NCBI RefSeq assembly: GCF_003719725.1
Contig: NZ_RIAX01000003.1
Span: forward strand, 1-64,000
DNA: 64,000 nt
Direction of reading: 5' to 3'
Source: Planococcus salinus
GTDB taxonomy: Bacteria > Bacillota > Bacilli > Bacillales_A > Planococcaceae
Shown: piece by piece, positions 16,890 through 23,966 of the stretch
Position numbering within the stretch: the first letter of the stretch is position 1
Layout: every line of letters begins with the position of its first letter
Notes under the pieces: model-generated
The model's database searches: none
The model's input: only the letters and a program-made list of their open reading frames with translations
What the model was told of the DNA's origin: nothing
Position numbers and translations under genes: made by a program

Positions 16890-16903
16890 TTTGTTGCTGA
16901 AGA

Positions 16904-16934
16904 AAGCCAGCCGCTTTTGCGGTTGGCTTTTTTG
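16904..16934 (+). terminator. Terminator of the MurJ-like gene
   Basis: AAGCCAGCCGC and GCGGTTGGCTT form a stem around TTTT and are followed by six T, starting 15 bases after the stop codon. Confidence 0.9.
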
Positions 16935-16964
16935 TATGTCTGCTTGCTGTATTTGCGCTCGACG

Positions 16965-17091
16965 TCGGAACTCGCGTGTGATTCGTCGGAACTCAACGGC
17001 GATCGGTCGGAACTCGCTTGTGATTCGTCGGAACTCAACGGCGATCGGTCGGAACTCAACACGGATTCGTCGGAATTCACCCTTCCCCCGT
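16965..17091. repeat. 21-bp tandem repeats, first block (six units)
   Basis: TCGGAA(C/T)TC recurs at exactly 21-base intervals at 16965, 16986, 17007, 17028, 17049 and 17070. Between the conserved 9-mers the 12 remaining bases alternate between a few variants (for example AACGGCGATCGG, GCTTGTGATTCG). The period is a multiple of three, so the array keeps all frames open and produces long spurious ORFs. Confidence 0.9.
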
Positions 17092-17104
17092 AAACCTGAA
17101 GAGG

Positions 17105-17128
17105 CCAGCCATTCGCCAAGGCGAATGG
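17105..17128. repeat. Palindrome separating the two 21-bp repeat blocks
   Basis: GCCATTCGCC and GGCGAATGGC are perfect arms around two A. It lies in the 98-base interval that breaks the 21-bp phasing. There is no T-run, so it is not a terminator. Confidence 0.6.
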
Positions 17129-17167
17129 CGACAAAAGACGAAGATCAAGTACATCAAAGCGGCTGCG

Positions 17168-17273
17168 TCGGAATTCGTGTATGATTCGTCGGAACTCAAC
17201 GGCGATCGGTCGGAACTCAACACGGATTCGTCGGAATTTATGCGCCACTGGTCGGAATTCACTTCCCCTGTCC
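17168..17273. repeat. 21-bp tandem repeats, second block (five units)
   Basis: Units begin at 17168, 17189, 17210, 17231 and 17252, again exactly 21 bases apart, with the same 9-base core and the same linker variants. The two blocks and the palindrome account for the 16935-17290 gap, in which no gene is supported. Confidence 0.9.
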
Positions 17274-17290
17274 AAACCACATCTTCCACG

Positions 17291-17320
17291 AAAAAAGCGT
17301 TCCGCCACGGCGGAACGCTT
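17291..17320 (-). terminator. Terminator of the first SLH-glucosaminidase gene
   Basis: AAGCGTTCCGCC and GGCGGAACGCTT form a perfect 12-bp stem with a 2-base loop, followed on the minus strand by a T-run. Confidence 0.9.
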
Positions 17321-17331
17321 CTTCTATTCTC

Positions 17332-19356
17332 TTAATTGATCCGGTCGACCAAATCGGAATGGATCCAGCCGAAGCCGTTGTTTTTGTCATCCTGCGGGTT
17401 CAAGTCGGTCAGGACTTTGTACCAGACGGCACCATCAGAAGATTTCTGCTCTCCGACGATGACGACGGGGTAACCGAATGCGCTGCTGACACCAAGGTTA
17501 TCGCGTTTGAATGTGTAGAGCAAATCTCCCTGGGGCGCATTGCGGACATTGGTGTTCGCTGTGTTCGTGATGCCCAGCTTGTATTTTCCGATGTCTTTCT
17601 GGCCCAGTGCCAGGTCGGCGCGGAACATATGGCCGCCCACTTTCGAGCCCCACGTTGGATCGGATGCGTAACTGACGTTGAAGCCTGTGGTTTTATTGCC
17701 CGGCGCTGCGCCGTTCGCATAAGCACCTGTCGGGTTGGCGTAATTACGGTTCATGTATTCGCGCGCAAACGCGTCGATGCTGTTTTCGGGTTTTGTGTAA
17801 ACTGTGCCTTCATGCGGCGAACCGTCGAAAACGCGGATGCCGAACAAATTGTTTTTGTTTTGTGCATTGGCACTCATGCCATAGGCACTTTCGTGCATGG
17901 CGGCTGCCAGCATGAATAAGGCGTTGACATTGTATTTTTCCTGCATTTCGATAAAGTATTTCCCTTTTCCGATCAGCTTGGAACGGTTGACCGCATCCCG
18001 GTAAGTCCCGGAAGAACTGTTGAGCGACTTCAGGCGGTCCATCACAAAGCGGTCCAGTTCAGCTGCCGTGTAACTGGTTTTTGTGCGGACGGATTGATAT
18101 TGGAAATACGGATAATGCACCACTTGCAAATGGCCTGCCGCATTGTTGAAATGGGCGCCGTCGTGGCTGTAATACTTTTCGTTTGGCGTCATTTCCGCTG
18201 GAGCCGGCCCTATGGAATGGCTGGCCAATGTTTTATTGACGTAATTATATTGGTAATGGTACAGCGTGCCCCATTGGTTGACCATGTAATAATCACGGTT
18301 ATTAATCAGTTCATACGGAACGAAATCCACTTCGCTTTGTTTGACGTAGCCAATCGTGCCGCCCGCCTGCACTTTGACGAAACGGTCATTGGCATCGATA
18401 TAGCGAAGTTCACGGCCGTGTTCCACATACGTCGCCTGCTTCTTGAATTCTGTATCGTAATAGATGGTCGTCACTTGCTTGACGCCGTTCAATACGCGGT
18501 CGCCATAGGCCAGACCGCTCTTGATGCGGATAACCTCATCACCTTTGTAAATGGCTTGTGCAGAAGGCGTGCTTTTAAATGATTCAGCGGCCGACAGGTA
18601 TTCGTCATGGCCGTACTGCTGTCTGACCAATCTGCCATTTTCCACGTAGCCGAGGTAGTATTTGGAACTATTGGCTACTGGATCCGGTTTCGGAGTCGGC
18701 TTTTGCGGCTCTTCCGGTTCTTCCGGTGTTTCCGGCGCTGGAGCAGTTGTGCCTTCCTTCGCCATCAGGAAACGGTAGATAAATGCAGCAGCCTGCTCGC
18801 GCGTGGCATTCGCTTTCGGTTTGAATGAATTGTCGGGATAGCCATTGACGATCTGGTAATTGGCAATGTTGTAGAGAGCACTCAAAACAATCGATGACAT
18901 GTCATCGGCATCCGTAAAATTCATTTCTTTCTTTTGGAGGTCCATTCTGCTGTACTCCAGCATATTTTCTATGGTCATCGCCACTTGTTCGCGTGTGATC
19001 AAGGCATTTGGAGCGAAACGGTCACGTGACAAACCGTCCATGATTCCTGCCGCATAGACTTTCCCCACTTCTCTGCCAAGTTTCGTGTTGGGATTAACAT
19101 CCTTGAAGGCGTGACTTCCTGCCGGCAAATTGAGCGCACGGCTGATGAACGCCGCAAACTGTTCACGGGTCACATTTTCCTGCGGGCGGTATGTACCGTC
19201 TGTATAACCTGTCAAAATTCCGCGGTCGATCATTTCCTTCATTTCTTTTTCCAGTGCACTCCCGGGCGCGATATCATTGGCATGACTCGCCGAAGCAAAA
19301 CCAAAAATGCTTGTTACCAGTAATAAAGAAGCGAGTAGCTTAGCGAATAATTGCAT
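17332..19356 (-). CDS. SLH-domain endo-beta-N-acetylglucosaminidase (peptidoglycan hydrolase)
   Basis: This 674-residue secreted protein has a signal peptide ending at ASASHA (about residue 26). Three SLH domains (about 30-200) carry motifs such as NVTREQFAAFISRAL and ATREQAAAFIYRFL. A Pro/Glu linker (PETPEEPEEPQKPTPKP) and a middle wall-binding-like region follow. The glucosaminidase domain (about 455-590) has AAAMHESAYG with the catalytic Glu and NNLFGIRVFD. The C-terminus (TNVRNAPQGDLLYTF) resembles an SH3b domain. It should cleave glycan strands while held on the pyruvylated wall polymer. AGGAGG precedes the ATG. It is paralogous to 23967-25922 in the same domain order. Confidence 0.9.
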   Translation of the reverse strand: MQLFAKLLASLLLVTSIFGFASASHANDIAPGSALEKEMKEMIDRGILTGYTDGTYRPQENVTREQFAAFISRALNLPAGSHAFKDVNPNTKLGREVGKVYAAGIMDGLSRDRFAPNALITREQVAMTIENMLEYSRMDLQKKEMNFTDADDMSSIVLSALYNIANYQIVNGYPDNSFKPKANATREQAAAFIYRFLMAKEGTTAPAPETPEEPEEPQKPTPKPDPVANSSKYYLGYVENGRLVRQQYGHDEYLSAAESFKSTPSAQAIYKGDEVIRIKSGLAYGDRVLNGVKQVTTIYYDTEFKKQATYVEHGRELRYIDANDRFVKVQAGGTIGYVKQSEVDFVPYELINNRDYYMVNQWGTLYHYQYNYVNKTLASHSIGPAPAEMTPNEKYYSHDGAHFNNAAGHLQVVHYPYFQYQSVRTKTSYTAAELDRFVMDRLKSLNSSSGTYRDAVNRSKLIGKGKYFIEMQEKYNVNALFMLAAAMHESAYGMSANAQNKNNLFGIRVFDGSPHEGTVYTKPENSIDAFAREYMNRNYANPTGAYANGAAPGNKTTGFNVSYASDPTWGSKVGGHMFRADLALGQKDIGKYKLGITNTANTNVRNAPQGDLLYTFKRDNLGVSSAFGYPVVIVGEQKSSDGAVWYKVLTDLNPQDDKNNGFGWIHSDLVDRIN

Positions 19357-19572
19357 TTTGTCCTCCTAAGTTGTATTTTTATAAAAATAAATCCATCTTT
19401 TGTTAGTTTATAACATTTATCTGTCAAAAAGAAGGAGTTTTAAATGAAATTTTCAGAAAGAGACCATATGGCTGATAAAAATACAGGATTTTTATAAAAT
19501 AACACTTACAGCAGTACGATATACCTCCTTTTTACCGCAAGTTATTGCCTGCCTCCGTGCTTTCGCCCACAC
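19357..19572. other. Intergenic region upstream of the SLH-glucosaminidase gene
   Basis: This AT-rich stretch holds no convincing gene. On the minus strand TTGACA (near 19432) is present but no well-spaced -10 box follows. It should contain the promoter of the leftward gene. Confidence 0.4.
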
Positions 19573-19598
19573 AAAAAGGCCGGCATTTGCCGGCCTTT
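19573..19598 (-). terminator. Terminator of the TRAP transporter operon
   Basis: AAAGGCCGGCA and TGCCGGCCTTT form a stem around a short loop, with a T-run on the minus strand. It lies about 90 bases beyond the dctP stop codon. Confidence 0.8.
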
Positions 19599-19599
19599 A

Positions 19600-19624
19600 A
19601 ATTGTGCATGTGCCTGGCACGCGC
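19600..19624 (-). repeat. Short dispersed palindrome GTGCCTGGCAC, copy 2
   Basis: ATTGTGCATGTGCCTGGCAC followed by GCGC matches copies at 15329-15349 and 37719-37745. It lies between the dctP stop codon and its terminator. Confidence 0.65.
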
Positions 19625-19690
19625 TCAACTTTGCCTGATGAAATGTTGTCTGCAAAGTATATAGCAAATGCCTGGCGTCAAATGAACTGT

Positions 19691-20770
19691 TTAGTTCAAC
19701 TCTTCTTCAGCAGCTTCGATGTCTGCTTCGATCGTCTCGAGAATTTCCTGTGCCCCTTCGCCGCCACTTTCAACATAGGCGTCACGGACAGGAGCAGAAA
19801 GTTCCTTGAAAGCGTCCCGTTGTTCCGTTGTCAGTTCGATGATTTCAATATCGGATTTCTCAATTTCTGCCATAGCTTTTTCCTGTTCTTCCTGCTGCAT
19901 TGTAAACGACCAGTCATTCACTTCCTGGATCGTATCTTCGATGAGCGTTTGGTCTTCTTCAGCTAATGTGGAGAACCAGTCGGAATTGGCCACAGTGACC
20001 GTTGTGTAAATATGGTGTTTCGAATCCATCAAGTAATCCTGCACTTCATAGAAATTACTGCTGTAAATATAGAACAATGGGTTTTCCTGGCCATCGATCC
20101 CGCCGGTCTGAAGCATGGTATAAATTTCACCCGAGTCGGTCCCTTGTGGATCCGCACCCATTTGGCGGTAAGATTCCATGATCAAGTCGGTCGGCATTCC
20201 GCGCATTTTCATGCCTTTCATGTCTTCCGGTTCAGTAATCGGCTTATTGGCCGTCCAGTACATGAATCCTTCCAGCCAGAATTTGAACGGCTTCAAACCT
20301 TTTTCCTCATATTTTTCAGCCAGCGTGCCGTACAGCGCTTCACTTTCATCCAATACTTTCTTGTTCACTTCCATGTTATCGGAAAAAAGGAATGGAACTG
20401 CCATAATCTGTGTTTGTGGAATGATCGTCCCTGTGAACCCTGGAGACGAAATAGCGAAGTCGATGGCACCTGTCTGCAGCTGCGTGAACATATCGCTGTT
20501 TCCACCAAGCGTTCCTGCCGTATACACATCCACTGTGATCCGGCCATCCGTCTGTTCTTCTACACGGTTCTTGAATTCATTGACATACAGATCCTGCACG
20601 TCGCCTTGCCCTTCTTCATGTGCAAAGCGGATATTAATATTTTCGTCTCCTGAAGAAGCGCTCTCTCCGCCGTCTCCACTGCCTTCCTCAGACCCTCCGC
20701 CGCAAGCCATTAAAACCATGGACGCTAGAAATAAAACCAGAAAAAGACTCATCTTTTTTTTCGTAAACAT
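19691..20770 (-). CDS. TRAP transporter substrate-binding lipoprotein (DctP family)
   Basis: DctP proteins capture a dicarboxylate or similar acid outside the membrane and pass it to the DctQM permease. The ATG at 20770 has GGGGGAA upstream and gives 359 residues. A lipoprotein signal peptide ends in VLMAC (lipid-modified Cys23), followed by a Gly/Ser/Glu-rich spacer. The family elements AVPFLFSD, KMRGMPTDLIMESYRQMGAD and GGIDGQENP are present; the Arg in KMRGM is the conserved carboxylate ligand. It is the last gene of the operon after dctQ and dctM, 109 bases beyond dctM. The ligand is unknown. Confidence 0.92.
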   Translation of the reverse strand: MFTKKKMSLFLVLFLASMVLMACGGGSEEGSGDGGESASSGDENINIRFAHEEGQGDVQDLYVNEFKNRVEEQTDGRITVDVYTAGTLGGNSDMFTQLQTGAIDFAISSPGFTGTIIPQTQIMAVPFLFSDNMEVNKKVLDESEALYGTLAEKYEEKGLKPFKFWLEGFMYWTANKPITEPEDMKGMKMRGMPTDLIMESYRQMGADPQGTDSGEIYTMLQTGGIDGQENPLFYIYSSNFYEVQDYLMDSKHHIYTTVTVANSDWFSTLAEEDQTLIEDTIQEVNDWSFTMQQEEQEKAMAEIEKSDIEIIELTTEQRDAFKELSAPVRDAYVESGGEGAQEILETIEADIEAAEEELN

Positions 20771-20879
20771 AAAATTCCCCCTTATTGTATTGGTGTTAAC
20801 TGAATTCGTTTGGTGCGAAGTCAATTAATGGATAAGACCACTCCTCCCTGTTTGCCATTTCCGGACAGCGCTTCAGCCG

Positions 20880-22157
20880 CTAAAAAATATAACGGTAAGC
20901 GATAATGATGTCCGGGTACAGAATCAAAATGACATTGACGATCATAAAGATGATGATGTACGGGAAAACCCCTTTGACCACTTCCATGTAGGGTTTGTTG
21001 AATACCGCACAAGCCGTGAAAATATTAACGCCAAAAGGCGGTGTAACCGTTCCGAGTGTCGCTTGCATCGTGACCAGGATACCGATGACGACCGGGTCGA
21101 TGCCCATCTGGGAAGCCAGCGGGAAAAAGATCGGCGTCAATACCGCAATTGCCACGAGTGAGTCGACAAACATACAGGAAACCAGGAAAAACAAAGACAT
21201 GATAATCAATACTTGAAGCTGTGTCGGATCATTTCCAAGAACGGTTTCGGTCAATGCCTGCGGAATCCGCAGATACGAAATAATCCATGAAAATGCCCCG
21301 CCTGCAGCCAATAAGATAAAAACAATACTGGTGACAACGCCTGTGGAAGCGGCGATCGGGAAAAGATCCCTCACTTTCACTTCCCGGAAAACGATCACTT
21401 CCAAAATGAACGCGTAAAGAACCGAGAATGCGGCTGCTTCCGTCGGACTGAACACGCCCGAGTAGATGCCGCCCAAGATGATGATTGGAAAACCGAATGT
21501 CAGAATCGCTCCACGGAGTGATTTGAACCGCTGGGACCAAGTTGTTTTTGGCTCGACCGGAATTTTCCGGCGTATGGCAATGATGTATTCATAGAGCGCA
21601 AAACCAAGAAAGATGAATATCCCCGGAATTACCCCTGCGATAAACAAATCGCCTACTGATGTGCCCGTCAGCATCCCGTAATAGATCATCACAATACTCG
21701 GCGGAATCAAAATGGCGATGCCTGCTGAGTTTACGATCAGTCCCATGATATGGGAATCTTTGTAGCCATATTGCAGTGCGCGGTTGCGCATCGGCGGTCC
21801 GATTGCCGCAATGGTCGCCTGGGACGAGCCCGAAACCGACCCGAACAATGTACTGGTGGCAGCCGTCACAATTCCCGTACCGCCCCGAATATGGCCGATG
21901 ATGTCTCTGACAAAATCCAGCAGCCGGTTGGCTGTCTGGCCACGGACAATAATGTCGGCGGCAAAGATGAACATCGGAATCGCGAGCAGGACATATGCTT
22001 CGACGCTGCTGATCATCTGCTGCACAAAAACGATATAATCAAGATGGGGTGCCATTGTCATCATCATGATAAGTCCCGTCGCAATCAACACAATCATAAT
22101 CGGGAAATTCAGGAACAACATAATGAATAATATGGCCATTATCGCCCATAACGTCAT
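20880..22157 (-). CDS. TRAP transporter large permease (DctM family)
   Basis: The 425-residue protein has about twelve hydrophobic segments and the DctM family layout, with GSVSGSSQATIAAIGPPMRN (about residues 110-129) near a substrate-site hairpin and a second conserved region TPPFGVNIFTACAVFNKPYM close to the C-terminus. GAGGGGG precedes the ATG. It is 29 bases downstream of dctQ. DctM is the channel subunit of the sodium-coupled carboxylate importer. Confidence 0.92.
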   Translation of the reverse strand: MTLWAIMAILFIMLFLNFPIMIVLIATGLIMMMTMAPHLDYIVFVQQMISSVEAYVLLAIPMFIFAADIIVRGQTANRLLDFVRDIIGHIRGGTGIVTAATSTLFGSVSGSSQATIAAIGPPMRNRALQYGYKDSHIMGLIVNSAGIAILIPPSIVMIYYGMLTGTSVGDLFIAGVIPGIFIFLGFALYEYIIAIRRKIPVEPKTTWSQRFKSLRGAILTFGFPIIILGGIYSGVFSPTEAAAFSVLYAFILEVIVFREVKVRDLFPIAASTGVVTSIVFILLAAGGAFSWIISYLRIPQALTETVLGNDPTQLQVLIIMSLFFLVSCMFVDSLVAIAVLTPIFFPLASQMGIDPVVIGILVTMQATLGTVTPPFGVNIFTACAVFNKPYMEVVKGVFPYIIIFMIVNVILILYPDIIIAYRYIF

Positions 22158-22186
22158 GTTTTTTCCCCCTCTCTATTTCTGGTCGG

Positions 22187-22684
22187 TCAACTCTCTGTTT
22201 TTCCTCTGAAACCGGTGATGTTGACGATAAAGTCAGTCAAATACCGGAGGAAAGCGATAAAAAATCCGAGCGGCACAACGGCCATGACCAAATAAACCGG
22301 CATTCGGAGAATTGTCGTCACCTGTCCGATTTCCTGTAAATGGGCCACATACTGGAACGCAAGATAGGAAACGAAAATCATCACGGCCGCTGACACGATG
22401 TCGATAAACAGCCGAAGGATCCGCTGGAACTTTTTAGGCAATAAATCAAAAAATCCGGACATCTCGATGTGCATCCCTTTCCGCGCGGCATAGCCGATTC
22501 CCATAAAAGTGAGAACCACAATCGCCAATTGCCCGATTTCTTCCGAAAATCCCCAGCTCCTGCTGAAGAAATAGCGGCTGACTGCATTCCCCACCAGCAT
22601 GAGACTCATTAAAATCGTTGTTACGCTTAAGACAGTCATTTCAATTTTGGACCAGACTCTGTCAATTCGATCGAATACATTCAT
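22187..22684 (-). CDS. TRAP transporter small permease (DctQ family)
   Basis: The ATG at 22684 is preferred, with TGAGGAA just before it, giving 165 residues and four hydrophobic segments, typical of DctQ. NAVSRYFF and WGFSEEIGQLAIVVLTFMG (about residues 36-63) are the family motifs. It precedes dctM in the operon and follows the racemase-family gene by 80 bases. The small subunit is required for assembly or function of the permease. Confidence 0.9.
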   Translation of the reverse strand: MNVFDRIDRVWSKIEMTVLSVTTILMSLMLVGNAVSRYFFSRSWGFSEEIGQLAIVVLTFMGIGYAARKGMHIEMSGFFDLLPKKFQRILRLFIDIVSAAVMIFVSYLAFQYVAHLQEIGQVTTILRMPVYLVMAVVPLGFFIAFLRYLTDFIVNITGFRGKTES

Positions 22685-22764
22685 ACTTTCCTCACCACCT
22701 GGTTTGTTTAGAAACAGTTTCTTACTCATCGCTCCTGTCTTTCCTTCATCCTTTTATGAAAGCT

Positions 22765-23502
22765 TTACAGTTGAAACAAACTTCCGAATCCCCGGATATC
22801 CGCTTTGATCCCAGCCAACTGCAGGCTGTGCCAAAACGTTGCCTGGTTGGCCGATATGACCGGTTTTCCCAGATCCGCTTCCAATACCTCGAGCACGCGC
22901 ACCGTCGTCAATCCTGTACAGGCGATAAACACCGCTTCCGCGTCTTTTGTGTCCGCTTGTTTCGCCAATCGGTAGACGGTTTCGATGCTTTGATGGGAAA
23001 TATCGTAATCATTGGCCATTCCAAGCCCCAACATGTTTTCAACCGAAAAGCCGCTGTCTTCGAAAAAATTGACGGCACGATTGTTGATGGCCTCTTCATA
23101 CGGAGTGGCGATGGCGATTTTCCGCATATTGAATGCCTGGAGCGCCTTTAAAACTGCCGTAATCGTCGTTGTACACGGAATGCCGTTTGCCAATGCTTCC
23201 ATTTGGCGGATCAGCTGCTGGTCATAGCCGACGCCATTGGTAAAACTGCCGCTCGTACAGCCAAATGCAATAGCATCCAATGGAGCCTGCGCCAGCAATT
23301 TTGCTGCTTTGACCGCATCTTCTCCGACCGTACAGACATCGTTCAAAGAAAAATTCGTGGGATCGTCCGATAAAGCGACGCGTGTGGTATGAGTGGTAAC
23401 ACCAGGAGGCGCCATATCTGCATATTCGGCTTCCATCGACCAGGCGGAAGCGATATAAATCAACCCTAACTGGCCTCTCCATCCATAAGGTAACTGGTTC
23501 AT
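22765..23502 (-). CDS. Asp/Glu racemase-superfamily enzyme (maleate isomerase / arylmalonate decarboxylase-like)
   Basis: The start at 23502 has GGAAGG 8 bases upstream and gives 245 residues, the size of arylmalonate decarboxylase and maleate isomerase; the frame continues upstream to 23748 without a credible start. Both active-site Cys positions are present, in AFGCTSGSF (about residue 73) and FIACTGLTTV (about 190). Two Cys fit a maleate isomerase or racemase mechanism better than the single-Cys decarboxylase. It heads the operon with a TRAP dicarboxylate transporter, so it probably converts the imported acid. The substrate is not known. Confidence 0.8.
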   Translation of the reverse strand: MNQLPYGWRGQLGLIYIASAWSMEAEYADMAPPGVTTHTTRVALSDDPTNFSLNDVCTVGEDAVKAAKLLAQAPLDAIAFGCTSGSFTNGVGYDQQLIRQMEALANGIPCTTTITAVLKALQAFNMRKIAIATPYEEAINNRAVNFFEDSGFSVENMLGLGMANDYDISHQSIETVYRLAKQADTKDAEAVFIACTGLTTVRVLEVLEADLGKPVISANQATFWHSLQLAGIKADIRGFGSLFQL

Positions 23503-23914
23503 AGCCATCGCCTTCCATTCCTTGTATTTGCTAGCGGCCATTGAATGAAATAAGTTATTATGTAAGTCAAAGTAAAAAATGGAAATCCCACCAGAGAGAA
23601 TTCGATAAAGAAAAGATATGAACGGAATTTTAACGGCGGCTTTAAGGCCGAAGAGAAGAAAATCTGTGGATGGCTTAAGACATTTTTGCATGTCTGCGAT
23701 TAAAAATTCTTCGTTTCTTTTGACCCAGTTACCGTGACTTTGGTACAAGGAAACTTTATAACCACTCTAAACATACTTCTAACATATGTCAATATTGTCT
23801 GAATTGTGTTCGAATTTTTCATGACTCCCTTTGTGCTCGCTTTCCGCTTAAGACTCTGCTCTCACCAGCCTTTTCGTCTTCTCTAAAAAAATTTTTGAAT
23901 TGGGAATGAAAAGC
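23503..23914. other. Intergenic region upstream of the TRAP operon
   Basis: The first 240 bases continue the reading frame of the racemase-family gene, but their translation is hydrophobic and unlike the family, so I treat them as non-coding leader. A minus-strand TTTCCA-17-CATAAT near 23550-23580 may be the promoter. Nothing else is recognised. Confidence 0.4.
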
Positions 23915-23947
23915 AAAAAAAAGACCGGCAGATGCCGATCTTTTTTT
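23915..23947 (-). terminator. Terminator of the second SLH-glucosaminidase gene
   Basis: AAAGACCGGCA and TGCCGATCTTT pair with one mismatch around GA and have T-runs on both sides. Confidence 0.85.
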
Positions 23948-23966
23948 CCAACCCGTTACTTATGCC

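Noticed and set aside
16965..17273. CRISPR-like array
   Set aside because: The conserved part is only 9 bases with 12-base linkers of a few recurring variants. There are no unique spacers and no cas genes.
16811..17308. ORFs translating the 21-bp array (such as a 165-residue minus-strand frame and a 97-residue plus-strand frame)
   Set aside because: The period is a multiple of three, so frames stay open automatically. The frames overlap the flippase gene end and terminators and lack ribosome binding sites.
19444..19497. 17-codon frame with AAGGAG upstream
   Set aside because: Very short, low-complexity surroundings, no terminator or conservation clue; probably chance.
23503..23748. N-terminal extension of the racemase-family enzyme
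   Set aside because: In frame but hydrophobic and unlike the family; the internal start has the proper ribosome binding site.
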